From assembly GCF_032925565.1 (NCBI RefSeq), contig NZ_CP136708.1, positions 1,550,001 through 1,614,000 on the forward strand: a DNA stretch of 64,000 bases. Direction: 5' to 3'. Shown one piece after another: positions 35,319 through 44,783 of this stretch. The translations under genes and the position numbers were made by a program. Numbering within the stretch: the stretch's first letter is position 1; each line of letters begins with the position of its first letter. Under the pieces are notes generated by a model, which saw only the letters and a program-made list of their open reading frames with translations, was not told where the DNA came from and ran no database searches. Source of the DNA: Alteromonas sp. CI.11.F.A3 (GTDB taxonomy: Bacteria > Pseudomonadota > Gammaproteobacteria > Enterobacterales > Alteromonadaceae).

Positions 35319-35342
35319 AAAGGTGAGCTACTGCTCACCTTT
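35319..35342. terminator. Bidirectional terminator between the TcpQ-domain gene and glnE
   Basis: AAAGGTGAGC (35319-35328) and GCTCACCTTT (35333-35342) make a perfect 10-bp stem with a TACT loop. It lies in the 23-bp gap between convergent genes and overlaps the last glnE codons. T-rich tracts are short on both sides. Confidence 0.65.
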
Positions 35343-38255
35343 GTTATTATTATCATTACTACTATAAATGTCGGCACCACTGCCAAACAATGCCCGCCAA
35401 TATTCACTTACCGTCTCTCTCATTTGACTTAAATGCTCGGTTTGCTCTGCATACTTTGTGTCGGCAAGAGTGAGGTGATGATATTGTTCTCTTAGCGCAA
35501 GGTAAGCTTGTTGCAGCGCGTGAGATTGTTTTTCATCAATAATGTCTGCGTTATGGGTAGCGTCTAGTAAACGCAAATTGTCTGAAAATTCCGTTAAGCT
35601 TTCAATCTTGTTCGCATGGGCTAACACCCAGTACTGAGTCATAAATTCAATGTCCGCAATACCTCCCACACATTGCTTCAAATCGACTTTTTGATGACTT
35701 GCAGAAAGTAAATGCTTGCGCATTTTCGCACGCATTTCGCTTACTTCAGTAGATAGCGAAGCCTGATCTCTATGAATAGATAGAATGTTATGACGCACAG
35801 TATTAAACGCACTAAGCAGTGATATATCACCACAAATACCGCGGGCTCTCACCAGCGCTTGATGTTCCCATGTCCACGCTTCTTCTTGTTGGTAGCGCTC
35901 AAATCCATCTACATGACAACAAAGCAGCCCGGCATTTCCGGAGGGGCGCAAGCGTAAATCTGTTTCATACAACTGACCAAATAAGGTTTTGGTATTCAGC
36001 AAGTGCATAATACGCTGAGCAAGTTTGATGTAAAACTGCTGGGCTTCGATAGACTTAGTCCCATCGGTGGTGGACTGACGGGGGGCATTGTGCAAAAACA
36101 CAAGGTCGAGATCAGAGCCATATCCAAGCTCATAGCCACCAAGCTTGCCATACCCAACAACCGCAAAGCCCAGTTCGCCATCATTCAAGTGACTCGGCAC
36201 ACCAAAGCGCGCTGAAACTTGGTGCCACGCTGCTTCAACAACCTGTTCAAGAAGCACCTCCGCTAATACGGTGAGTTTATCGCTTACATTCGCAATAGGC
36301 AGCGAGCCGCTAATATCACTGGCGGCAATGCGCAATTGCTGACAAAGCTTAAACTGTCGCCAAGTGTCCATAGCAAGCTCAACATCGTCGTGTTCAACTC
36401 GCAGCATGGTTTGGCGCAACTCTTGGGCGTATTCGTATTTGCTAGTGGTGATATCTGAGTTTTGCTGTTGTAAATAGAGTGGGGTGAGCAGTTCATCTAA
36501 CAGTAACGGGAAGCGTTTGATTTCATTTGCTATCCATTCGCTCCTGTCGCAAAGTTTGACCAATTGTTGCAGAACATTGGGGTTTTCCAGTAATAAATCT
36601 AAATAGGTTGTTCTGCCCGTAATTGCATCTATCACGCCGAAGATTCGTTTTAGTACATTGTTTGCTTTATTAGGATCGAATTTAATCAGCACATACAGTA
36701 TTTCGGGGATGAGTTTATTAAGCGTGTCTTCGCCTTTTTGACCCATTCGATATCCGCGCTGATTGGTTTTAAACGCTTGTAGCTGGGTACAAATACCTTG
36801 CGCTTCCTCTGCGTTAATAAAAGGGGTTAGCGTAGTGCTAAACTCTTCTTTATCGAGGGAGAGTTGCCAAGCGTCGCGGCATGCGTCATACAACGTATCT
36901 TCGCTAGTGTGAGTATCTTTAGCTTCTTCAACTAATTCATTGAAATGCCCATGTATTCTAGACATGGTGTTTTGCAGCTTCGCCATAAACTCGTCATAAG
37001 AACTGAAACCAAGCACGGCAATTAATGCGTTTTTCTCCCACTCACTATCGGGCAAGGTTTGAGTTTGGCGGTCTTGGCATTGTTGAAGTGTATGCTCAAT
37101 TTTACGAAGAAAGAGATAGTCAGTTCGCAGCTGTTCAGTCACATCGGTTTCAACAATTTCAAACTCGGCAAGCTTATTAAGGGTAGTAAGTAGCGACTTA
37201 CTTTGTAACTCAGGCTCTCTACCACCATGAATAAGCTGAAAGCTTTGCGCAAAAAATTCAACCTCGCGAATACCGCCCGCACCAAGCTTAATGTTATTGC
37301 TCAAGCGCCTACGTCTAATTTCGGTGGCAATAAGGTGCTTCATATTTCTTAGTGCATCGATGGTAGTAAAATCTAAGTACCGCCTGAAGGTAAAGGGCGT
37401 AAGTATGGCGTTTAATAAGGCTACGTCTTCTGAATTATCGTCGTTGATCACCCGCGCTTTCACCATTGCAAAACGTTCCCAATGACGGCCTTGCTCTTGA
37501 TAATAATCTTCCATGGCGTCAAAGTGCATCACCAAAGGCCCTGATTCACCGAATGGCCGTAATCGCATGTCTACTCGGTACACTTGCCCGTCGGTGGTGA
37601 CCTTGTTAAGTGCTTGAATCAACTTTTGCGCTAGGCGGGTAAAAAATTGCTGATTTTCAATGGGTTTCTTTTCACCATTTGTCATGCCTTTCTCGGGATA
37701 GGCAAAAATCAAATCGATATCTGATGAAAAGTTAAGTTCACGACCACCTAATTTCCCCATGCCCAAAATGTACATATGAATAGGACCATTTTCACCATAG
37801 GGCACACCATGTTTTGCACTTAGCATGGTGTAAATCCATTGATAAGCTGATGTAATTAATACATCGGCTAATGCCGAAACCTGCGCTAACGATTGCGTAA
37901 TAGTCTGTTTGTTAAGTCCATCTCGTAGGGTAATCGCTGCCATATGAAAGTGGCGACAGTGGCGAAGTGCGCGAAGCAGTTCATCTTCGGATTTAACGTT
38001 TTCCAATTTTTGCGTAACAGCCTTCTTGTAGAAGGTGTGCGGCTCGTCAGGAATCGATTCAACCAGCATAGTGCCAACCCACTCAGGGTGCTGAAGGCAA
38101 GTCTCTGCAAAGAATAGCGAGCGCCCAAATAGGGTGGTGAGATCGCTTCGATGATGCGCTAAGTCACTATTAAAGCGTTCATTATCTGAAAGCTTTTCCC
38201 AGGTTTCGTTAGCTAGTTGTGCATTGCTCATGGTAATTGTGTTGTCTGTTGGCAT
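35328..38255 (-). CDS. glnE: Bifunctional glutamine synthetase adenylyltransferase / deadenylase
   Basis: This 975-residue protein (946 in E. coli) adenylylates and de-adenylylates glutamine synthetase in response to nitrogen status via PII. Two nucleotidyltransferase domains each carry the signature: YILGMGKLGGREL then SSDIDLIFAY in the N-terminal half, and VVGYGKLGGYEL then GSDLDLVFL in the C-terminal half. Each is followed by a helical bundle (LRLRPFGESG / LRLRPSGNAGLL). I chose the ATG at 38255; the open frame to 38315 begins at a non-ATG codon and adds unconserved residues, and an ATG at 38231 is also possible. Confidence 0.93.
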   Translation of the reverse strand: MPTDNTITMSNAQLANETWEKLSDNERFNSDLAHHRSDLTTLFGRSLFFAETCLQHPEWVGTMLVESIPDEPHTFYKKAVTQKLENVKSEDELLRALRHCRHFHMAAITLRDGLNKQTITQSLAQVSALADVLITSAYQWIYTMLSAKHGVPYGENGPIHMYILGMGKLGGRELNFSSDIDLIFAYPEKGMTNGEKKPIENQQFFTRLAQKLIQALNKVTTDGQVYRVDMRLRPFGESGPLVMHFDAMEDYYQEQGRHWERFAMVKARVINDDNSEDVALLNAILTPFTFRRYLDFTTIDALRNMKHLIATEIRRRRLSNNIKLGAGGIREVEFFAQSFQLIHGGREPELQSKSLLTTLNKLAEFEIVETDVTEQLRTDYLFLRKIEHTLQQCQDRQTQTLPDSEWEKNALIAVLGFSSYDEFMAKLQNTMSRIHGHFNELVEEAKDTHTSEDTLYDACRDAWQLSLDKEEFSTTLTPFINAEEAQGICTQLQAFKTNQRGYRMGQKGEDTLNKLIPEILYVLIKFDPNKANNVLKRIFGVIDAITGRTTYLDLLLENPNVLQQLVKLCDRSEWIANEIKRFPLLLDELLTPLYLQQQNSDITTSKYEYAQELRQTMLRVEHDDVELAMDTWRQFKLCQQLRIAASDISGSLPIANVSDKLTVLAEVLLEQVVEAAWHQVSARFGVPSHLNDGELGFAVVGYGKLGGYELGYGSDLDLVFLHNAPRQSTTDGTKSIEAQQFYIKLAQRIMHLLNTKTLFGQLYETDLRLRPSGNAGLLCCHVDGFERYQQEEAWTWEHQALVRARGICGDISLLSAFNTVRHNILSIHRDQASLSTEVSEMRAKMRKHLLSASHQKVDLKQCVGGIADIEFMTQYWVLAHANKIESLTEFSDNLRLLDATHNADIIDEKQSHALQQAYLALREQYHHLTLADTKYAEQTEHLSQMRETVSEYWRALFGSGADIYSSNDNNNKGEQ

Positions 38256-38372
38256 AATACTGGCTTCGACAATAATAAATATTTCAAAACGTTGAGATAA
38301 AAAAGAGTCTGTCACAGTTTTTGGGGCGTAACCACCCTAAGGTTGTGTTTAGGTTAAAAGGAGTAACAATAC

Positions 38373-39278
38373 GTGGATGCTTTAATTAAACTCGTGCCGC
38401 TAGGTTCTGACTTATGGATTTACCTTGCTATCGATGTGAGTATCGCCCTAGCACTGTTGGTGGTTATGAAGTGGGTGACTGGGCTTATGAGAAAAAACTC
38501 TGTCACCGAAGAGTTGGGTATTAAAGATAATTTTGCTTTTGGTATTAGCATAGCCGGTGGCATGTTGTCGCTTTGTATCGTGCTTAGTTCGGTAGTAGGG
38601 CGACATATTGGTCAGGGCTACAGTGAAGCTGCAACTGGCATGGTCACGTTTGGTATCGTCGGGATCTTATTAGTTAAGTTTGGACGATTTGCCCACGACA
38701 AACTAGTGCTCAATCGCGTAGATACCCATGCCATGATTTCAGAGCGAAGCGTTAGTGTTGCACTGGTAGATGCTGCAAGCTTAGTTGCTAGCGCCATTGT
38801 GCTGAAAGATATTATGGTTTGGGTAGATGGTAGTGACATGAATGCCATCATTGCTATTGTGACAGGATTCTCTGTCGTACTTACCATGTTGTTGGTGATG
38901 ACCCGTATTTTAGAAGTGCGCTATGCAAAAGATAATCAAAACGATTCATTTCAAGGTGCTTTGAGAAAAGGACAACTAGCTCTGGCTATCGAGCATTCGG
39001 GCAATTTGCTGGGCACCGCGATGATTGTTTCTGCAGCAAAAAACTTACTTATCTATAACCCCTCAGGTTATGTGAGTAACGTAACAGGCTGGCTAGTAGT
39101 AAGTGTAGCGCTGGCTATCGCATTGCATATACTGGTGCTAATCAACAAAAAAGTGATTATGTTTGGTATGAACTTTAGGCAAGAAGTCGACCAACAACAC
39201 AACGTTGGCGTAGCTTCATTAGGCTTTACGCTAAGCATAGGTACTGCCATGGTAATTAATGGCGTACTAGGTGGTTAA
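38373..39278 (+). CDS. DUF350 family membrane protein
   Basis: This 301-residue integral membrane protein has about eight hydrophobic spans. It fits two tandem DUF350 units: the segments NFAFGISIAGGMLSLCIVLSSVV and QLALAIEHSGNLLGTAMIVSA occupy equivalent places in the first and second halves. The GTG at 38373 is the start, with AGGAG upstream. The function is unknown. DUF350 proteins often occur with spermidine-synthase-like or glutathionylspermidine genes, but none is present here. Confidence 0.75.
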   Translation: MDALIKLVPLGSDLWIYLAIDVSIALALLVVMKWVTGLMRKNSVTEELGIKDNFAFGISIAGGMLSLCIVLSSVVGRHIGQGYSEAATGMVTFGIVGILLVKFGRFAHDKLVLNRVDTHAMISERSVSVALVDAASLVASAIVLKDIMVWVDGSDMNAIIAIVTGFSVVLTMLLVMTRILEVRYAKDNQNDSFQGALRKGQLALAIEHSGNLLGTAMIVSAAKNLLIYNPSGYVSNVTGWLVVSVALAIALHILVLINKKVIMFGMNFRQEVDQQHNVGVASLGFTLSIGTAMVINGVLGG

Positions 39279-39362
39279 GCTAGTTCGTCTTCTATCTATT
39301 GGAGTAATTCGATTTATATTCAATAAATTTATAATGTTAAAGCATAAAGTAATACATTGTAT

Positions 39363-39764
39363 TTATGCTTTAACATTGACCTTAGGAGACAATTGATACC
39401 CATCATATTCATGAAGTACATCAAGGAAGTCTGACCATTGTTTTTCTGATTTTGTATCTCCTATACTTTTTGCAAAATCTCGACTGTTTTTAATTTGAGC
39501 AATAAAGTCCTTACTCTCTACGCCAACGAATGAGCCGTTTTCAAATTTAAAGCTATCATATGGGAGAACAAGTAATCGACCATCACCAGTTTCTTTGATA
39601 AGTGCATTTAATTCATCCATGCCAATGTTGTGCATGTCTACAGTTCTTGATTCTGCATTTTTTCCTGTGAGATCAGGCAATTCATTGCCGCTTTTTTTTG
39701 GGTCTTCAGGTTGTTGAGCTGGCTGGTATTGACTGTAGATAGGTGTTTGATTACCGATAATCAT
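39363..39764 (-). CDS. Hypothetical protein under a 13-bp inverted repeat
   Basis: This 133-residue hydrophilic protein starts MIIGNQTPIYSQYQPAQQPE, with no signal peptide or membrane span. The N-terminal 45 residues are Pro/Gln/Asn-rich and probably disordered. The C-terminal part is alpha/beta, with DMHNIGMDELNALIKETGDG, LLVLPYDSFKF and KQWSDFLDVLHEYDG. I do not recognise the family. The ATG at 39764 is preferred, because AAGG lies 9 nt upstream; the ATG three codons before has AAGG directly abutting it. That AAGG lies inside one arm of a perfect inverted repeat. Confidence 0.6.
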   Translation of the reverse strand: MIIGNQTPIYSQYQPAQQPEDPKKSGNELPDLTGKNAESRTVDMHNIGMDELNALIKETGDGRLLVLPYDSFKFENGSFVGVESKDFIAQIKNSRDFAKSIGDTKSEKQWSDFLDVLHEYDGYQLSPKVNVKA

Positions 39765-39770
39765 GAGGAA

Positions 39771-39816
39771 CATCCTTATTGCTGGTTTTAAGTATATAAA
39801 ATTAGCAATAAGGATG
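39771..39816. promoter_or_regulatory. 13-bp perfect inverted repeat over the ribosome binding site
   Basis: CATCCTTATTGCT (39771-39783) and AGCAATAAGGATG (39804-39816) are exact reverse complements. They flank a 20-bp centre which itself contains TTTTA...TAAAA. The left arm, read on the minus strand, contains the AAGG Shine-Dalgarno of the gene at 39363-39764. This could be an operator or a hairpin that hides the ribosome binding site. Confidence 0.55.
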
Positions 39817-40034
39817 CCGTTTTAAGAGGTGATGGCTCTAAAGTAGAGCTTTTATAATTACCCGAAGTTAAAACAAAGCTTTTAAATAAGTAATGTTAAA
39901 GTGAAATATTGGGATCGAGATTGATACAAATATGAGGAATATAGAAATCAATATGGAGCAGGGGAAGTGGTTGCCTGAAATATGCTTGGTAAACATTTGT
40001 GGCGTGAATTTGAGGGCTTTGATTACAAACGATT

Positions 40035-40409
40035 TTACTGATACTTAGAAGGAGAAATATACTGGCTGTTTCGATATAGATCTTCACATAGGTTTTCAAA
40101 TAGATTTTTAGGCAAAACCTTCTGTTTGACGATAGCCCGTTTTTTCTCTTTAGAAAGCCGTTTTACTTTGTATTCAATTTGCGAAGCTGTCGACCTATCT
40201 CCGATTAAAAAAATTGCCCTAAAGTGAAGAGGGCCTTTTCCCTTTAATGCCCGAGCGCCCCCTACGATTTCACCTCTATGCTGAGATATTCTTCGACCCG
40301 GCGAAGTCGTAATGCCCGTATACAATTGACCCAGTTTATTTTCGATAAGATAAAGGTACCAAGTTGATGGCTGCTGGTGGGTATTCACGTTGTTGGCTGT
40401 TATACTCAT
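40035..40409 (-). CDS. GIY-YIG nuclease family protein (YhbQ-like)
   Basis: This protein of about 124 residues is a single GIY-YIG domain: [28 protein letters not shown] contains the Tyr pair (YLYLI...LYTGIT) and the conserved Arg (R of GRRISQH). [15 protein letters not shown] block and a catalytic Glu in [11 protein letters not shown] follow. This matches the UPF0213/YhbQ type, an endonuclease-like protein. The start is uncertain between the ATGs at 40427 and 40409. It is divergent from hldE, with starts about 40 bp apart, so promoters overlap. The coding region is somewhat AT-rich. Confidence 0.8.
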   Translation of the reverse strand: MSITANNVNTHQQPSTWYLYLIENKLGQLYTGITTSPGRRISQHRGEIVGGARALKGKGPLHFRAIFLIGDRSTASQIEYKVKRLSKEKKRAIVKQKVLPKNLFENLCEDLYRNSQYISPSKYQ

Positions 40410-40446
40410 TGGCAATTTGAAATACATCGATAAAGTTGTCTCATCA

Positions 40447-41877
40447 ATGATTTTACCAGATTTTAGTAAAGCGAAAGTGCTTATTGTAGGTGACCTAATG
40501 TTAGACCGCTATTGGAGCGGTGGCACAGGTCGTATTTCCCCTGAAGCCCCTGTACCTGTGGTGAATGTTCAGTCATCTGAAGATCGTCCTGGCGGCGCGG
40601 CCAATGTGGCTGTGAACGTAGCTACCCTTGGAGCTAAAGTTACCTTGCTCGGTATGTGCGGTAACGATGAAAATGCCAAACTATTACGTGAGCGCTTAGA
40701 GTCTTTTGATATCGATTGCCAGTTTTTTGCCGTTGAAGGCCAAGACACAATAACTAAACTTCGTGTGATGAGTAGAAATCAACAACTGCTCCGACTTGAT
40801 TTCGAAAAGAGCTTTGCTGATTCAGATAAATCAGAACTAGAAAACGCGTTTGATGGCGCCCTTGATGATGTTGATATTGTTATATTATCTGACTACGCCA
40901 AGGGCTGTTTAAGCAATCCTCAGGCACTTATTCAAGCAGCGAAAGCAAAAGGCAAGCGAGTGATTGTCGACCCCAAAGGGAGCGATTTCACTAAATATGC
41001 TAATGCCACGCTAATCACACCGAATATGGAAGAGTTAAACCATGTGGTGGGCGAGTCTACAACAGAAAAGTCACTGGTTGAAAATGCGCAAAGCGTTAAA
41101 TCTGATTTGCAGTTAGATGCTTTACTACTCACCCGTTCTGAACAAGGGATGACCTTGTTTGAGGGTAATAATGCAGAGTTTCATTTACCTGCAAAAGCCA
41201 AAGAAGTTTACGATGTTACCGGTGCGGGAGATACAGTTGTGTCTACGTTAGCAGTAGCTTTAGCGAGTAAATTACCCCTGCAAGCCGCTTGCGTGTTAGC
41301 TAATTTAGCCGCCAGTGTAGTGGTAGGGAAATTAGGTACGTCTACGGTAACCAATACCGAATTAGCGCTAGCCTTAGGTGAGCAATCTGTGCATTTAGAT
41401 GGCGGTGTGATGACCGAAGGGCAGCTTGAGATGGCGATGGCTGCGGCGAAAGCGCGAGGCGAACGTATTGTTATGACCAATGGTTGCTTTGATATATTGC
41501 ACTCTGGCCACGTAGCCTATTTAGAAGAAGCCGCGCTGCTAGGTGACAGACTTATTGTAGCAGTAAACACTGATGACTCGGTGACTAAGCTTAAAGGTCC
41601 TGGGCGGCCAGTGAACAACACTAATCGCCGCATGGCTGTGTTAGCAGGCTTAAGTGCAGTTGATTGGGTTGTGCCCTTCACTGAAGATACGCCACAGCGG
41701 TTAATTGCCTCACTTTTACCAGATATACTGGTGAAAGGTGGTGATTATCAAATTGAAGAAATCGCTGGTGGAAAAGAAGTCATTGCTAACGGCGGTGAGG
41801 TGCAGGTGTTAACGTTTGAAGATGGCGTTTCGACCACCGGAATCATAGAGCGTATAACACGAAACAGGCTAACCTAG
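40447..41877 (+). CDS. hldE: Bifunctional heptose-7-phosphate kinase / heptose-1-phosphate adenylyltransferase
   Basis: This 476-residue enzyme (477 in E. coli) makes ADP-D-glycero-beta-D-manno-heptose for the LPS inner core. The N-terminal ribokinase-like domain (about 1-315) has [27 protein letters not shown] and the [11 protein letters not shown] anion hole. The C-terminal cytidylyltransferase-like domain (about 340-476) has [16 protein letters not shown] and [11 protein letters not shown]. The ATG at 40447 aligns with the family start (MxLPxFxxAxVLxVGDxMLDRYW); the longer frame to 40390 lacks an ATG. It lies upstream of the exopolysaccharide cluster. Confidence 0.95.
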   Translation: MILPDFSKAKVLIVGDLMLDRYWSGGTGRISPEAPVPVVNVQSSEDRPGGAANVAVNVATLGAKVTLLGMCGNDENAKLLRERLESFDIDCQFFAVEGQDTITKLRVMSRNQQLLRLDFEKSFADSDKSELENAFDGALDDVDIVILSDYAKGCLSNPQALIQAAKAKGKRVIVDPKGSDFTKYANATLITPNMEELNHVVGESTTEKSLVENAQSVKSDLQLDALLLTRSEQGMTLFEGNNAEFHLPAKAKEVYDVTGAGDTVVSTLAVALASKLPLQAACVLANLAASVVVGKLGTSTVTNTELALALGEQSVHLDGGVMTEGQLEMAMAAAKARGERIVMTNGCFDILHSGHVAYLEEAALLGDRLIVAVNTDDSVTKLKGPGRPVNNTNRRMAVLAGLSAVDWVVPFTEDTPQRLIASLLPDILVKGGDYQIEEIAGGKEVIANGGEVQVLTFEDGVSTTGIIERITRNRLT

Positions 41878-41988
41878 CTTTTTCACCGTTACCTCAACTT
41901 TTTATCTCAGTAAATGTAGTCGTTTGCTAGCCATACCCATTGCTCGGTAAGCTAGCAAAGTGAGCAGTTTTTTCAAACGGATATCAGA

Positions 41989-43056
41989 ATGTACGAAAGT
42001 TACTACGGACTTAACGCCAAACCTTTTCAGTTAACACCAGACCCAGGCTTCTTTTTTGCCAGTAAGTGGCACAAACGCGCCATGTCATACCTTCAGTATG
42101 GGCTGTCGCAGGCTGAGGGGTTTATTGTTATCACGGGTGATATTGGTACAGGGAAAACTACCGTCGCGAATAGCTTGCTGGCTGAAATTCAAGACGATAT
42201 TTTCGCAGCCCAAATCGTAACGCCGAAACTGTCTCCTGATGAGCTGGTTAAAATGGTGGCCTCAAAGTTCGATATCAATACGGACGGAAGAAGCAAAGCT
42301 GAAATTTTAAAGATGCTTGAGGTGTTCTTGTACGACTTGAGCACCCAAGGCCGCCGTGCATTACTGCTTGTTGATGAAGCTCAGAACTTGCCGCTAGAAT
42401 CGATAGAAGAGCTACGTATGCTGTCTAACTTTCAGCTTAATGGTAAGCCGTTAATTCAAAGCTTTCTATTAGGCCAAGAAGAACTACAACCCATTTTGCG
42501 TGCACCTAATATGGAGCAGTTCAGACAGCGGATTGTGGCTTCTTGTCATCTAGCGCCCCTCACGTTAGATGAGTGCAAAGAGTATATTGAATATCGCTTA
42601 CACCATGCTGGCTGGAATGGCGAAGATTTGTTTTCAGAAGGGGCGTATGAGCGCATCTATAAGTTTACCCGCGGTGTGCCTCGTAAAATAAATACGCTGA
42701 TGGATCGTATCATGCTTTTTGGCTTTTTAGAGGAGCTTAAAAGCTTTGATGAAGATGCCGTTAAAGAAGTGATAGATGAGGTTAAAGCAGAAATGTTTGA
42801 GCCTGAGAGTGGGGTGGGCCATTCACCATCCCAAGCCCAAGATTTCGCAGAGCATCCTGAAAACAGAGCTATTATGACACCAGGCGGCAATATCATACGA
42901 GATAGTAAGTACTATCTTGATATGTTGGCAGAGTTGGTAGACGCGCTCGATGACGCAATATCACATAAAGTTAAAATGACGCAGTATGTAGATAAACTAA
43001 TGAAGAAAAAGTTTAAAACTTATGTAAGGCTGAAGAGTACGGATAAGAGTGAGTAG
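41989..43056 (+). CDS. XrtA/PEP-CTERM system-associated ATPase (ExeA-like)
   Basis: This 355-residue AAA ATPase of the GspA/ExeA type (TIGR03015-like) has the start MYESYYGLNAKPFQLTPDP. Walker A GDIGTGKTTV is at about 50-59, Walker B ALLLVDEAQN at about 123-132, and a sensor FRQRIVASCHLAPL near 180. The usual transmembrane/peptidoglycan-binding tail of ExeA is missing. A helical C-terminus (LDMLAELVDALDDAISHKVKM) replaces it. It is a standard member of XrtA exopolysaccharide clusters, probably assisting export complex assembly. It is convergent with the outer-membrane barrel gene. Confidence 0.85.
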   Translation: MYESYYGLNAKPFQLTPDPGFFFASKWHKRAMSYLQYGLSQAEGFIVITGDIGTGKTTVANSLLAEIQDDIFAAQIVTPKLSPDELVKMVASKFDINTDGRSKAEILKMLEVFLYDLSTQGRRALLLVDEAQNLPLESIEELRMLSNFQLNGKPLIQSFLLGQEELQPILRAPNMEQFRQRIVASCHLAPLTLDECKEYIEYRLHHAGWNGEDLFSEGAYERIYKFTRGVPRKINTLMDRIMLFGFLEELKSFDEDAVKEVIDEVKAEMFEPESGVGHSPSQAQDFAEHPENRAIMTPGGNIIRDSKYYLDMLAELVDALDDAISHKVKMTQYVDKLMKKKFKTYVRLKSTDKSE

Positions 43057-43062
43057 AGGGGC

Positions 43063-43091
43063 TAGAGTGACGCGGAAATCCCGTCACTCTA
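43063..43091. terminator. Hairpin between convergent genes
   Basis: TAGAGTGACG (43063-43072) and CGTCACTCTA (43082-43091) form a perfect 10-bp stem with a 9-nt loop in the 41-bp gap between two convergent stop codons. No T-run follows on either strand, so it may act as an mRNA 3'-end stabiliser more than as a classical terminator. Confidence 0.45.
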
Positions 43092-43097
43092 AATAAC

Positions 43098-44783
43098 CTA
43101 CTGATAAGTATAAATGATGGATAGGGTAATTCTTCGGTCCGTGTAATTCTCTCCAAATTGCCCACCCCCGATTGCGAGGTCACCATTTTTCTCAAGATAA
43201 GTAATGTCAATATTAGTTTTGAGTGAGCGTCCAATATTCCGTTCTAAGCCTAGTGAGGCATTCCAATTGTCAGTGCTTCCTGTATTTATCCCGTCACTAT
43301 TTGAACGTTCATCTACATTTGCATAATCGACACTGGTGTTTAAATAAGTATAATTACCAAGTTGGTATGCTACCGTAGTCCCCAAAGCATAGGTTCTTCG
43401 CAACCTATCTTCATCTAAATAATCACTTTCATCATATCGCCAAGAAAATGCAAATGTTAGTCTAGAAAAGCTATAGCCGGCTTGAAAATTGGTACTTTTC
43501 AACAGAATTATATTATCGTCAAAAGATAAATTTTGAGTAGTAAGTTGAACGAACTGCTCGTCTGCGCTAGTGGTATAGTCTAAAGAGTTTGGTTGAAAGC
43601 AACCTGAAATTGAAGTTGAGTTAGTCGGACACACAAAAACACCCAAGTTTTCAAAGTCAGCTAATAATTGTGATGTGGTAGTTACGTCTTCAGAGTAAGA
43701 TAAGGCTGTTCGGAAATATTTTGAATTGTAAGTAATATCTGCCGAAGCCGATTCACCATAAAAGCGTCTGCCGTAGCTGCCCTTAACGGAAGTACGGTTA
43801 CTTAGCGCCCATTCGATGTCTAAGCCCACATAAGTACTATCATCATCGTTAGAAACGTCTGAATCACTTTTATTTGCAGTTACCGATATATATCGATTAG
43901 CGTTTTGTCGATAAGTTAATCCTGCACCATAAGAGTTAAACTCTCGCGTACTGCTTGTTGTATCGGTTCTATCGGATATTTGGTTGGCTTCATGAGATCC
44001 CGTGAGACGTATTGCCCAGTTTTTTGCAAAAGATGTATCAATGAAGGCATCGACAGTTCTTGCTAAATAGTCACCGCCAACACTTTCATCTCTATCTGAG
44101 TCTTGATATGTCCCCGATACCTCCCAAATAAATTGCTTTGCTTGGTCTCCATTCTCGAAAGTGCCTTCAAATTGAAGAATATTGTTGTTTAACGTATTCC
44201 CTAAATCCAGTTCTAATCTTTCACTCTTCACATTTGAGTACGACACTCTGCCAAAACCTTGGGCCCAATTACCTTGGTCCGAGAATATTGAAGTAGCAAT
44301 TCGATTGGAGCGTGTTTTTGACAAGCTATCAGCATTACTTAAAAAATCTGATACAAGATAATTGCTAGAATCTGTATTTTGATAAGTTAACGCTCCAGAT
44401 GCATCAAATAATACAAACCTTTCGAAAGGTGCCCACCTAGCTGAGTAGTCGTATTCACCGAATGTATCGTTCCGGCTATCGTCGCGCTTATCACGCTCCA
44501 AATGAGTTATCGTTCCAGACCAAAAACCCGAAAAAGTTCTCGTTTCTAGAGATGTATTTAGCTTAGGGCTAATAGAAAAAGTTGTTAATGATAAAGTCCC
44601 ATCGTCTTCTGAATCAACTTCCTGAAATATGGATTCACCTTGTACAGTTCCAGTGATGTCAATATCAGCAAAAGCATAAGGGGACAACAATGAAGCTATT
44701 GAAAGCGCTAAGTAAATTGTTCCATGTAAACGACACTTTGTGTTGATGTTTTTAAACTTTACGCTCGGCATAGTAGTATCCAT
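43098..44783 (-). CDS. PEP-CTERM-associated outer membrane barrel (TIGR03016-like)
   Basis: This protein of about 561 residues has an internal signal peptide (LHGTIYLALSIASLLSPYAFA, cut before DID). A large beta-barrel follows, dominated by strands rich in Asp, Ser, Tyr and Thr. The architecture and place in the cluster match the TIGR03016-type outer membrane proteins of XrtA loci, which probably form the exopolysaccharide exit route. A segment ENLGVFVCPTNSTSISGCFQP has two Cys. The start ATG at 44783 (GCGGA upstream) overlaps the end of the kinase gene. Confidence 0.8.
   Translation of the reverse strand: MDTTMPSVKFKNINTKCRLHGTIYLALSIASLLSPYAFADIDITGTVQGESIFQEVDSEDDGTLSLTTFSISPKLNTSLETRTFSGFWSGTITHLERDKRDDSRNDTFGEYDYSARWAPFERFVLFDASGALTYQNTDSSNYLVSDFLSNADSLSKTRSNRIATSIFSDQGNWAQGFGRVSYSNVKSERLELDLGNTLNNNILQFEGTFENGDQAKQFIWEVSGTYQDSDRDESVGGDYLARTVDAFIDTSFAKNWAIRLTGSHEANQISDRTDTTSSTREFNSYGAGLTYRQNANRYISVTANKSDSDVSNDDDSTYVGLDIEWALSNRTSVKGSYGRRFYGESASADITYNSKYFRTALSYSEDVTTTSQLLADFENLGVFVCPTNSTSISGCFQPNSLDYTTSADEQFVQLTTQNLSFDDNIILLKSTNFQAGYSFSRLTFAFSWRYDESDYLDEDRLRRTYALGTTVAYQLGNYTYLNTSVDYANVDERSNSDGINTGSTDNWNASLGLERNIGRSLKTNIDITYLEKNGDLAIGGGQFGENYTDRRITLSIIYTYQ

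Noticed and set aside
39835..39853. GCTCTA/TAGAGC hairpin followed by TTTT
   Set aside because: It looks like a small terminator on the plus strand, but no plus-strand gene ends here; the stem is only 6 bp.
39896..40034. Minus-strand open frame downstream of the GIY-YIG gene
   Set aside because: It is AT-rich with no domain, partly overlaps the end of the GIY-YIG gene in another frame, and has no ribosome binding site.
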